Source: JBDKVA01 sp039679375
GTDB taxonomy: Bacteria; Bacillota; Clostridia; Acetivibrionales; DTU013
Direction: 5' to 3'
Assembly (NCBI GenBank): GCA_039679375.1
Contig: JBDKVA010000015.1
Span: 1 to 25,915, forward strand
Length of the DNA: 25,915 bases
The notes beneath the pieces are model-generated. The model worked only from the letters and a program-made list of their open reading frames with translations, was not told the DNA's origin and did no database searches. A program made the translations under genes and the position numbers. Shown here piece after piece: positions 19,746-25,915 of the stretch; position 1 is the first letter of the stretch; the number at the start of each line of letters is the position of its first letter.

Positions 19746-20336
19746 ATGGTATGTGACGAGTGCGGCAATTACAGCATATGCAAGGATAATAATTATATAT
19801 GCCCGGCAAAAGCTAAATTGCATGAGATATATAAGCAGACGAGGACAACAGACCGACACCAACTGGTTAAAAAGCTGCAAAAACAGCTTAACATAAGGGA
19901 TGCAGAACCAAATAAGGACATGCAAAAGCTGGCTGAACGGATCATAGCAAGGTTTCCGGAGCTGAGCATAATACCGGAATATGGCATCAGGATTGGATAT
20001 GTATTGAGCCAGGAGCAACCGCCTGGAACCAAGATAAAATATGCAGACTGCTGCAAGGTAAAGCTTACGTATCAGGCGTGGCTACCGTACGACTTTATAA
20101 TCACATTTTACGAACCAAATACGGAACTATTGTCCGAGAATCAAAAGAAAATACTAATGCTGCATGAGCTAAAACATATTGGCATAGGCGAAAAAGGATT
20201 AAAGCTGGAAGAACACGACCGGGAAGATTTTGCAGATATATTAAAGCGATATGGGATAGACTGGAACTGCTACGATGAGGAAGTACCAGATATATTGGGC
20301 GAAGATCCCGAAAGGATTGATGAAGATGTTTTATAA
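19746..20336 (+). CDS. Putative phage metallopeptidase
   Basis: A 196-residue protein of the putative phage metallopeptidase family. The N-terminus has a possible zinc site (C3, C6, C12, C19) that precedes a helical spacer. The catalytic part has H140-E-L-K-H144 (HExxH) and a downstream EEHDREDF with H157/D158, fitting the third ligand. Family members may cleave proteins during early infection or serve structural roles; the substrate is unknown. ATG 19746 has AGGGAG ten bases upstream; TTG 19737 would place the site too close. It is divergent from the RHH gene and overlaps the next gene by 11 bases. Confidence 0.8.
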   Translation: MVCDECGNYSICKDNNYICPAKAKLHEIYKQTRTTDRHQLVKKLQKQLNIRDAEPNKDMQKLAERIIARFPELSIIPEYGIRIGYVLSQEQPPGTKIKYADCCKVKLTYQAWLPYDFIITFYEPNTELLSENQKKILMLHELKHIGIGEKGLKLEEHDREDFADILKRYGIDWNCYDEEVPDILGEDPERIDEDVL

Positions 20337-20571
20337 AGTCGTTAAGCTTGATGCAACGCAAAACGCCGAACCGCAATTTGATTATGAATACCACCAAAAA
20401 TATATCGGGAAAATAGCAGAAGAAATGCAGCACAACTTCAAACCCAGCATATACAAGGACTTTAAGCTTTTAGTGTTCGGCAAAGACAACAACGGAAGGG
20501 TTACTGATGCCGACTGGATACACAAAGATGATGTGATTGAAATTGATATAACTTTGGATGAGGATGGGTGA
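20326..20571 (+). CDS. Hypothetical protein
   Basis: An 81-residue protein. It begins MFYKVVKLDATQNAEPQFDYEYHQKYIGKIAEEM, a mixed strand and helix region, and ends with strands FKLLVFGKDNNGRVTDADWIHKDDVIEIDITL. KDNNGRV with a following V-I-I motif slightly resembles the first gene of the window (KDNDGRVVAEEHIRNKDVI), suggesting a shared small beta fold. ATG 20326 is favoured by AAAGGA nine bases upstream. Unknown function. Confidence 0.6.
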   Translation: MFYKVVKLDATQNAEPQFDYEYHQKYIGKIAEEMQHNFKPSIYKDFKLLVFGKDNNGRVTDADWIHKDDVIEIDITLDEDG

Positions 20572-20573
20572 AT

Positions 20574-21062
20574 ATGGGCTTATATGACATAGCATGTAAC
20601 GACAACATGACAGGCTTACAGACAATGACAGAATACATACCAACACAATCAGAACAAAAATTGCTGGATGTGTTATTGAGTCCTGAACACAGATTAAAGA
20701 GCATAACGGATATTTGTAAGGTTGCGGGTTGTTCGAGAGTTTTGTATTATTCTGCGTTCAAAAAGTCTGAATTTAACGCTTTATATAAGCAAAAGTCAAA
20801 GGAACTTGTAGACCAGTCAATAGCTCCAGTGCTCAATACTTTTGTTCGTGAAGCCCTGCGAGGTTCTTTCCAACATGGCAAAGTGATCCTTGAAATGGCC
20901 GGCTTATACTCCGAAAAGCAGCAAATTGACGTTTCCGGTGATATCAATGTTAATTTATCCAGATCAGAGATTCAGCAGCGCATTGCCGACATCCTATCCA
21001 AAAAGCAGCTCAAATCAGCCATTGATGCGGATTACAAGGTTGTTGACGATCCAGACAAGTGA
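20574..21062 (+). CDS. terS: phBC6A51-like HTH protein, candidate small terminase
   Basis: A 162-residue protein close to the phBC6A51 family of helix-turn-helix phage proteins. The DNA-binding part is LDVLLSPEHRLKSITDICKVAGCSRVLYYSAFKKSEF (about residues 31-67), followed by LYKQKSKELVDQSIAPVLNTFVREALRGSFQHGKVILEMAGLYSEKQ, a helical oligomerization region. These are typical of small terminase subunits that recognise packaging sites; the large subunit lies 2.6 kb downstream instead of adjacent, with a decayed region between. The start ATG 20574 follows GGGTGA; GTG 20568 is an alternative. Confidence 0.7.
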   Translation: MGLYDIACNDNMTGLQTMTEYIPTQSEQKLLDVLLSPEHRLKSITDICKVAGCSRVLYYSAFKKSEFNALYKQKSKELVDQSIAPVLNTFVREALRGSFQHGKVILEMAGLYSEKQQIDVSGDINVNLSRSEIQQRIADILSKKQLKSAIDADYKVVDDPDK

Positions 21063-21483
21063 CCACTATATATTGTGTTTTGGCTTCATAATTACTCAAA
21101 TCTGCAAATGTGTAATTAGCAAAGTATCCTTGTAGCCCAGCAATATCAGTGGTTACAGGGATTTTGCATCATGGTACGAAATAAGTATTTCGTGTAATCA
21201 AGGTATCGCCTTGCCACCCTTCTGCTATATTCCAGATGCGGCAGGTCTAGCAGTATACCAGGCACCAGCCGGACCCGAGCAGGAGCATATAGGGGGTGGG
21301 TTTGATTTGGCGGGAAAATCGAGTGCCTTTGTACCCCTGGCTTTTTCTGGAAGGTGGTAATTACTGTATCCCAATCAACCGAGCATGTTTCAAAAATATG
21401 CCTCAATCTATCCCCATTCATGCTATTTCAAGCGAACAAAGAGCACCCAAAATATGCGGTAAAATTGAAGTAGGAAATATTTT
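21063..21483 (+). other. Gene-poor stretch with hairpins and possible decayed coding
   Basis: No confident intact gene in 420 bases. Two adjacent perfect hairpins: ACGAAAT-AAGT-ATTTCGT (21176-21193) and CAAGG-TATCG-CCTTG (21199-21213). One plus frame, open and without a good start, ends at TAG 21471-21473 and reads CTPGFFWKVVITVSQSTEHV with NKEHPKYAVKLK at its end, protein-like in character. Another longer open frame (21296-21601) is not credible in composition. It may be the remnant of an inserted element or of a lost gene. Confidence 0.4.
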
Positions 21484-21659
21484 ATGGTTAATGAAGTTGA
21501 ACATTGGTTGCGTTTTATGGAGTCTACCGCGAAGGGAAAAACGTATATATAAACGATTTACATGCCATTTTCCTTGTAGACATAGAGAGAGTAAGAATTA
21601 ATGCCAATTTAAAAAGTTTACGGGATAAACTTTACATAATACAGAAAATAGGTTGGTAG
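21484..21659 (+). pseudogene. Frameshifted 58-residue small gene
   Basis: Translation from ATG 21484 (site AGGAAAT upstream) gives MVNEVEHWLRF, then leaves the coding frame at the T-run 21513-21516 and stops at 21550. If one T is added there, the frame continues YGVYREGKNVYINDLHAIFL and ends INANLKSLRDKLYIIQKIGW before TAG 21657. The continuous sequence is well ordered, with helices and no stops, so this is most likely one gene broken by a single T loss, or a sequencing error. A -1 slip at TTTT could in principle restore it. The product family is unrecognised; it is a small helical protein. Confidence 0.6.
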
Positions 21660-21670
21660 GCATACCGTAA

Positions 21671-21732
21671 AAGTCTGTGTTTGTCCCCACAGATACAGAC
21701 TTCCCTTAATGTTTTAACCTTGGGGAGGGTTA
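21671..21732 (+). promoter_or_regulatory. Leader with alternative hairpins and an enclosed ribosome site
   Basis: AAGTCTGT (21671-21678) pairs perfectly with ACAGACTT (21695-21702). TCTGTG (21674-21679) can instead pair with CACAGA (21688-21693); the two are mutually exclusive. Downstream TAACC (21715-21719) and GGTTA (21728-21732) enclose the GGGGAG ribosome site of the gene at 21737 in their loop. A two-state leader is possible. Confidence 0.45.
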
Positions 21733-21736
21733 TAAC

Positions 21737-22234
21737 ATGGATAAGCAGTTTTTAGACTTTCAAAACAGAACAGTCAATGCGCTAAATGCCGATGGTAAAG
21801 GTATTTCAATTATTCGCGAAACCCTTAATGGTATGGACAGATTTACCATATTGGTTGATGGCACTCCGTGGAAAAGTTTTTGGGAGAAAATAGATAAGCC
21901 ATTAACCAGTAAACCACCAAAGCATACCGGTGGCAAACCTTCTTACATAAAGATCATGCTTAAAGAAGTAAGTGAACACCCAGAACTATCAATAGAGGCC
22001 GCAGCTTTCTTTATAAAAACATCCAACAATGTTCAATGGGGAGATAACTTATTAATAGACAAACGTTCCAAAAAGGCGCTTACAGCCATTGAAATAGGTA
22101 AAATTGTAGGATTAGGGAAAAACAAAACGCTTTCGGTCATTAAGGAACTTCGCGAAGCCGACTTGCTGATTAAAGACAAACAGGGATATAAAATATCATC
22201 CTGTTTGGTTCAGAAAGGAGGTGCGAAGAAATGA
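21737..22234 (+). CDS. Winged-helix-like phage protein
   Basis: A 165-residue protein. The N-terminal half begins MDKQFLDFQNRTVNALNADGKG. Beyond residue 70, PSYIKIMLKEVSEHPELSIEAAAFFIKTSNNVQWGDNLLI then KALTAIEIGKIVGLGKNKTLSVIKELREADLLIKDKQGYKIS is a winged-helix/MarR-type layout: helices, a recognition helix with T-L-S-V, and a beta wing. It is probably a DNA-binding regulator of late or packaging genes. ATG 21737 has GGGGAGGG upstream, in a folded leader. The stop overlaps the next start (ATGA). Confidence 0.65.
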   Translation: MDKQFLDFQNRTVNALNADGKGISIIRETLNGMDRFTILVDGTPWKSFWEKIDKPLTSKPPKHTGGKPSYIKIMLKEVSEHPELSIEAAAFFIKTSNNVQWGDNLLIDKRSKKALTAIEIGKIVGLGKNKTLSVIKELREADLLIKDKQGYKISSCLVQKGGAKK

Positions 22235-22494
22235 AACTTACCACATACACAGAAGCATTTGATGAACTGAATGTAAGAATAACAGATAAAATAACAGATT
22301 TTTTAAAAGGGCTCGAAAGAGAAGGTTATACCGAAAAGGCAATTTGTTACGCCATTGCCAAGAGTGAAAACAAAATAATGCAGTTTAGGGGTGACACGCG
22401 GTTTTTATCGGTAATTGCAAATGAAGTGCGTAAAAATGTATGGACAAAGCAAGACCCAAGATGGAAGGAATATAATGCGAGAAAGGTGAGGTAG
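22231..22494 (+). CDS. Conserved small phage protein
   Basis: An 87-residue mostly helical protein: FDELNVRITDKITDFLKGLEREGYTEKAICYAIAKSENKIMQFRGDTRFLSVIANEVRKNVWTKQDPRW. The string GYTEKAI-YAI, FRGDTRF and DPRW recurs in proteins of Bacillota phages of unknown role, possibly related to replication-associated helical domains. ATG 22231 overlaps the previous stop and has AGAAAGGAGGTG, an almost complete match to the 16S rRNA tail. No catalytic residues. Confidence 0.65.
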   Translation: MKLTTYTEAFDELNVRITDKITDFLKGLEREGYTEKAICYAIAKSENKIMQFRGDTRFLSVIANEVRKNVWTKQDPRWKEYNARKVR

Positions 22495-22498
22495 TATT

Positions 22499-23044
22499 AT
22501 GAACGACTCGATAGACGAAAAGAAAGCAGGCATATTGAAAGATGTTCACACAGGATATTCAGACAGCACAAGTAATGACAGCCCTTATGCCCACAAGGGC
22601 AGTACAACAGTCAATTCAGGCGGCCCGTGGCAGTATGCGGATACTCCTGAATTCAAGGAGCCTGTTATAATCAATAGCCCACGGTATTCACCTGCACCGA
22701 TTAATCCCGCAGATGCAAGTATAGACAGATGTACGAGCAATATACTGCAAACGGAATATTCAGAACACTTTGATATGCTCCGTAAAAACCGGATGGTTGT
22801 ATCATTCCACAAATACGGTCCAGTAAAGATAAACTATGGTGAAAAACTTGTAAGCGCCATAAACAACCTTGAAAAACGGCTTGAACTATACAAGCAAACC
22901 GGTAACACAGAATATCTCTGCGACATTGCCAACTTTGCTATGATTGAATTTATGCATCCACAGCATCCTGACGCACATTTCAACGATATGAGCGAAAGCC
23001 CGGGATTAGGCGGCATGACTTATAGGGAGATTGAACAATTATGA
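22499..23044 (+). CDS. Conserved phage protein preceding the terminase
   Basis: A 181-residue protein with a low-complexity N-terminus (about 1-80, rich in S, G, P, T) and a conserved C-terminal domain: YSEHFDMLRKNRMVVSFHKYGPVKINYGEKLVSAINNLEKRLELYKQTGNTEYLCDIANFAMIEFMHP. The TGNTEYLxDxANFAMIEFMHP block is recognisable from several Bacillota phages; function unknown. ATG 22499 has GAAAGGTGAGG upstream. It overlaps the next gene (ATGA). Confidence 0.7.
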   Translation: MNDSIDEKKAGILKDVHTGYSDSTSNDSPYAHKGSTTVNSGGPWQYADTPEFKEPVIINSPRYSPAPINPADASIDRCTSNILQTEYSEHFDMLRKNRMVVSFHKYGPVKINYGEKLVSAINNLEKRLELYKQTGNTEYLCDIANFAMIEFMHPQHPDAHFNDMSESPGLGGMTYREIEQL

Positions 23045-23400
23045 GAAAATTAATCTATGTCGCGCATCCATTCAAAGGTGACCCCGAAAACATCAAGCGT
23101 GTAGAAGCTATCATTCTTCAGCTAACCAAACTCTACCCTGACTATACCTTCTACAGCCCACTTCATGCAACAGGATTCTTCTACTTTGCCAAAACATATG
23201 AGGAGGGCATGAAGGATTGCATTGAAATGTTGTCAAGGTGTGATGAATTATTCCTTTGCAACGGATGGGAGCATAGCAAGGGTTGCGGTATTGAATTTAA
23301 CTGGGCAGACGAACACCATATGCCTATAAAATTTGTTGACGAAATATTGTCAAATGTGAACAGCCATGAGGAACATGCTTGCGATATTACAGGAGTTTAA
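23041..23400 (+). CDS. DUF4406/nucleoside-deoxyribosyltransferase-like protein
   Basis: A 119-residue Rossmann-like protein. It begins MRKLIYVAHPFKGDPENIKRV and has YSPLHATGFF, CDELFLCNGWEHSKGCGIEFNWADE, the pattern of DUF4406 proteins related to nucleoside 2-deoxyribosyltransferases (YVAHPF... nucleotide-site start, WEHSKGCGIEF with a catalytic-type glutamate). Such phage proteins may process nucleotides or their signals; the exact substrate is unknown. ATG overlaps the previous stop. The C-terminal tail (about 105-119) is extra to the core. Confidence 0.75.
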   Translation: MRKLIYVAHPFKGDPENIKRVEAIILQLTKLYPDYTFYSPLHATGFFYFAKTYEEGMKDCIEMLSRCDELFLCNGWEHSKGCGIEFNWADEHHMPIKFVDEILSNVNSHEEHACDITGV

Positions 23401-23402
23401 CC

Positions 23403-23708
23403 ATGATTCAGTTGACCGCACATGCTAAAAACAGAATAAAGCAGCGCTGCGGTATACGGAAAGGTGCAGAGAGGATTGCCGGTATAGCGTTTGAAAAAGG
23501 TCTTACGATAGACGACCTTTCCGGAAATCTGAAACATTACGTCATGTACCTGTACACATATAACTATCAAGCCAACAATATCCGGCTTTATGGTGACAAA
23601 ATATATGTTTTCTGTAACGACGTGCTTGTAACAGTGTTGGACACGCCGAGAAAATATTTGAGCATAGTCAAGAAGGATATGAAAAGGAGAAACGATGGAC
23701 AGGGATGA
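23403..23708 (+). CDS. BECR/RelE-like small protein
   Basis: A 101-residue basic protein: IQLTAHAKNRIKQRCGIRKGAERIAGIAFEKGLTIDDLSG, then YVMYLYTYNYQANNIRLYGDKIYVFCNDVLVTVLDTPRKYLS. The helix AHAKNRIKQRCGI followed by a beta sheet is the shape of a phage family with a BECR (barnase/RelE-type) fold; RNase activity is not certain. ATG 23403 has CAGGAG upstream. It overlaps the start of the terminase by 14 bases. Confidence 0.55.
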   Translation: MIQLTAHAKNRIKQRCGIRKGAERIAGIAFEKGLTIDDLSGNLKHYVMYLYTYNYQANNIRLYGDKIYVFCNDVLVTVLDTPRKYLSIVKKDMKRRNDGQG

Positions 23709-25572
23709 AATTTTAAAAAAGTTAATGTCGGGCGAACTCAATCGGGACGAAATATTAAAGATGCTTGAAACAATACAGTTGAGCGAGAAGGAAGAAATTG
23801 AACTCTTGCAGCTTGTAGAAGCTGAACGAAGGGATGAAGCGTTGCAGGACAATGAAATTTTCGCTGAGGAATACATTAAGATTGTCGATAAAAAAGGCAA
23901 TCAGATTCCATTCAAGCACAATAGCATACAGGTCAAGATTAACTTAAAGAAAAAAGCTCTTAGGGCGCAAGGCAAACTTGTTAGAATAATCGTCATAAAG
24001 CCTCGTCAGTGCGGCGTGTCAACCCATGCGCAAGGAGATATGATATGTAATGCCACAACTAAAGAGAACCGTACGGGGTTGATTGTGGCGCATACACAAC
24101 CTGCCACAACGATTATTTTTGATAAAGCCAAGTACATGTATGACAACCTTCCTGCGCAAATAAAGCCGCTGCAAAAGGCTTCAAATGCCAAGGAATTAAT
24201 ATTTGACAGACCGGCAGGATACAAGGGCAAGGGTAAAGGGCTTAACAGTAAAATAAATATCCAGGTAGCAGGCGATGTAAATATTGGCCGTGGCGATACA
24301 ATACATTACTTTCACGGTTCAGAGGTCGCCTTCTGGCCTTGTCCAGACGGGAAGGGAATAAAAAAACAGCTTGCCGGTATTATGGCTGCAATGCCAAAAA
24401 CACTAGATACAGAAGCAGAGCTTGAATCTACTGCAAACGGATACAACGAATTCAAGGAACTGTGCGACGATGCAAAAGACGGTAAAAACGAATGGACGCT
24501 GATGTTTTTTGCATGGCACGAATTTGAATTAAACGTCATGGAATGCACGGGTGAAGAATATCAAAGGCTTGTTGACAATCTTGATAAGAAAATTTACGAA
24601 TATTTGTTTGGCACTCCGAAGCAGCAAGGGATAGCACAGTTATTTAATCTCACAAAAGAACAGGTTAAATGGTGGATTTGGACGTACAGAAACGACAACA
24701 ACAGCGACTTTAACATGATGAAGCAAGAGAACCCCTCTACATATGATGAAGCTTTCATATCAACCGGAACGCCTGTATTTGACAATGAAAAGGTAAACGC
24801 GAGAATATCGTATCTGCGTAAAAAGTACAAAAAAACTCCGCCCAAAGTTGGACGTTTCTCTTTCGAGTGGAACAATCCCGATTCAAAGGATTACATAAAA
24901 GACAATACAATAAAATTTGTCGAGGATCTAAACGGCTTTGTGACAATCTATGAGGATAAGCAAGATGGGTTTCCTTATGTCATAGGCGGTGATACAAAGG
25001 GAGAAGGCAGAGATTTCTATACAGGTGTGATACTAAACAATACAAGCGGGCGAAGAGCCGCAACTATCCGTAATTGCTGGACTAATTCAAAACCGTATAC
25101 ATGGCAAATGTACTGTGCGGGAATATATTTTAACCTTGCCTTAATCGGCATAGAAGTAAACTTCAATACTGCGCCAATAGAAGAACTTGAACGGCTCCAC
25201 TATCCCAGGCAGTACACAAGACGCATGTACGACAATTTTACAAAAGACTACACAAATAAGCACGGCTGGAAAACAGACGGGAATACCAGACCGCTCATTA
25301 TCGATAAAGAGGTTAATCTGATTGAGGACAATATTGACCTGTTCAACGATATTCCCATGCTCGAAGAATGCCTAACGTTCATCTATAAAGACGGCAGACC
25401 TGATGCCATGAGCGGCAAACACGATGACCTCATTATAGCTGATGCCATAGCTAATGAAATAAGAGGACAGCAATCCTTTGAAGCTGAACGTGACCCCGAA
25501 ATAATCCACCGCAGCTTTGATGAAGATAACCTGCATGACAGATACAGAGAAGATGAAAGCCCATGGAATTAA
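23695..25572 (+). CDS. terL: Terminase large subunit
   Basis: A 625-residue packaging ATPase and nuclease. N-terminal residues 1-50 include two short RDEIL repeats (residues 3-7 and 17-21). The ATPase has a variant Walker A, KPRQCGVST (102-110), a Walker B-like strand TIHYFHGSE (202-210) and the coupling motif ESTANG (244-249). The C-terminal RNase H-like nuclease shows VIGGDTKGEGRD with D433, and KHDDLIIADA with D577/D578. The protein binds packaged DNA, cuts concatemers and pumps DNA into the capsid. ATG 23695 lies inside the end of the previous gene. A portal-type or other structural gene is expected next. Confidence 0.95.
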   Translation: MDRDEILKKLMSGELNRDEILKMLETIQLSEKEEIELLQLVEAERRDEALQDNEIFAEEYIKIVDKKGNQIPFKHNSIQVKINLKKKALRAQGKLVRIIVIKPRQCGVSTHAQGDMICNATTKENRTGLIVAHTQPATTIIFDKAKYMYDNLPAQIKPLQKASNAKELIFDRPAGYKGKGKGLNSKINIQVAGDVNIGRGDTIHYFHGSEVAFWPCPDGKGIKKQLAGIMAAMPKTLDTEAELESTANGYNEFKELCDDAKDGKNEWTLMFFAWHEFELNVMECTGEEYQRLVDNLDKKIYEYLFGTPKQQGIAQLFNLTKEQVKWWIWTYRNDNNSDFNMMKQENPSTYDEAFISTGTPVFDNEKVNARISYLRKKYKKTPPKVGRFSFEWNNPDSKDYIKDNTIKFVEDLNGFVTIYEDKQDGFPYVIGGDTKGEGRDFYTGVILNNTSGRRAATIRNCWTNSKPYTWQMYCAGIYFNLALIGIEVNFNTAPIEELERLHYPRQYTRRMYDNFTKDYTNKHGWKTDGNTRPLIIDKEVNLIEDNIDLFNDIPMLEECLTFIYKDGRPDAMSGKHDDLIIADAIANEIRGQQSFEAERDPEIIHRSFDEDNLHDRYREDESPWN

Positions 25573-25633
25573 GCGATAAAAGAAGTATGAAAATAGGTGA
25601 TAAAATAATAGTTGAGAGGAAGGTGTTTATATA

Positions 25634-25915
25634 ATGCCGGAACAAATTATTCTTAAACCTAGAAGTCTTGGAATGTCAACTCTATGCGGCATGAGAATCA
25701 TCGAAAACAAAAGTCTTGTCGTGCCATCAGGAATTAGGCAAAAGAAAACTCATAAGTTCAAGCTCATAAACTGGTTACTCGCTAAATTATACGGATATGT
25801 GACCGTCTATAAGCCCGACCCAAACGTATACAAGGTTTTGGACTCGCTTATTGGACACCCTGAAACAATTAAAGCCATAATACAGAAAGTACAGGAGGCA
25901 ACCCATGAAACGCAG
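25634..25915 (+). CDS. Partial gene after terminase, TerL-like P-loop start
   Basis: An open frame running to the window edge (94 codons seen, no stop). It begins MPEQIILKPRSLGMSTLCGMR: KPRSLGMST follows the same K-P-R-x-x-G-x-S-T pattern as the terminase KPRQCGVST just upstream. The rest (KFKLINWLLAKLYGYVTVYKPDPNVYK) does not continue the terminase fold that I can see. Ribosome site AGAGGAAGGTG lies about 10 bases upstream. It may be a small phage protein with a chance motif or a terminase-derived fragment. The end of the gene is outside the window. Confidence 0.55.
   Translation, partial: MPEQIILKPRSLGMSTLCGMRIIENKSLVVPSGIRQKKTHKFKLINWLLAKLYGYVTVYKPDPNVYKVLDSLIGHPETIKAIIQKVQEATHETQ
25905..25915 (+). 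CDS. Start of a further gene, cut by the window edge
   Basis: ATG AAA CGC at 25905 is preceded by AGGAGG (25893-25898) at ideal spacing, in a different frame from the gene at 25634. Probably the next structural gene (a portal is usual here), but only three codons are visible. Confidence 0.45.

Noticed and set aside
21146..21421. Open frame of 91 codons on the minus strand
   Set aside because: No ribosome site, antisense in a plus-strand region, and composition not gene-like.
21296..21601. Open frame of 101 codons on the plus strand
   Set aside because: It starts MGLIWRENRVPLY without a ribosome site, is rich in unusual residues, and overlaps the better-supported frameshifted small gene in another frame.
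25563..25634. A 23-residue gene between terL and the following gene
   Set aside because: Starts inside terL without a clear ribosome site; too short to support.

Overview
The window is part of a tailed double-stranded DNA phage or prophage of a low-to-mid GC Bacillota host, most likely a clostridial or related anaerobe. The evidence is the Gram-positive style of translation signals (strong AGGAGG sites, several TTG and GTG starts, many ATGA stop-start overlaps), a Lin1244/DnaD-like initiator, a BH0509-like small protein, a phBC6A51-like helix-turn-helix protein and a 3D-domain cell-wall protein. I found no integrase, repressor, tRNA, rRNA or CRISPR array. Lifestyle is therefore undecided from this window.

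Layout. (1) 163-13424, plus strand: a long early/replication transcription unit. It begins with a replication-terminator-like protein and a DUF2303-like protein, then a Rad50/SMC-like ATPase, a putative nucleic-acid-binding protein, a PD-(D/E)XK (RecE-like) nuclease, an ERCC4-type nuclease, a Lin1244/DnaD-type initiator and a DnaB helicase. Small accessory genes follow: 3D-domain protein, HNH nuclease, radical SAM enzyme, VRR-NUC nuclease and short zinc-binding or basic proteins. Two freestanding genes of the same putative mobile HNH-like family (5064-5726 and 10386-10886) each sit exactly at the start codon of the next gene. (2) 13421-19622, minus strand: a block of about eleven mostly small genes (serine recombinase, multi-zinc-finger protein, DUF3560, DUF932, BH0509-like and others), headed by a ribbon-helix-helix-like regulator. 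A bidirectional terminator separates it from the first block. Strong hairpins fill nearly every intergenic gap, and one 350-base leader (18964-19311), with its own predicted promoter and an upstream terminator, looks like an ornate structured RNA. (3) 19746-25915, plus strand: a phage metallopeptidase, a phBC6A51-like candidate small terminase, a gene-poor stretch with a frameshifted small gene, then small conserved phage proteins, the large terminase and the start of the structural module, cut by the window edge.

How the genes work together. The ATPase, nucleases, initiator and helicase form a replication and recombination set feeding concatemeric DNA to the packaging motor encoded at the right. 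The minus-strand block looks like an accessory early module whose expression may be tuned by RNA structure. The best candidates for undescribed biology are the 18964-19311 RNA and its shared leader motif, the hairpin-next-to-Shine-Dalgarno architecture of the minus-strand genes, and the start-codon-targeting insertions of the HNH-like genes. All RNA structures were folded by eye and have no covariation support here.
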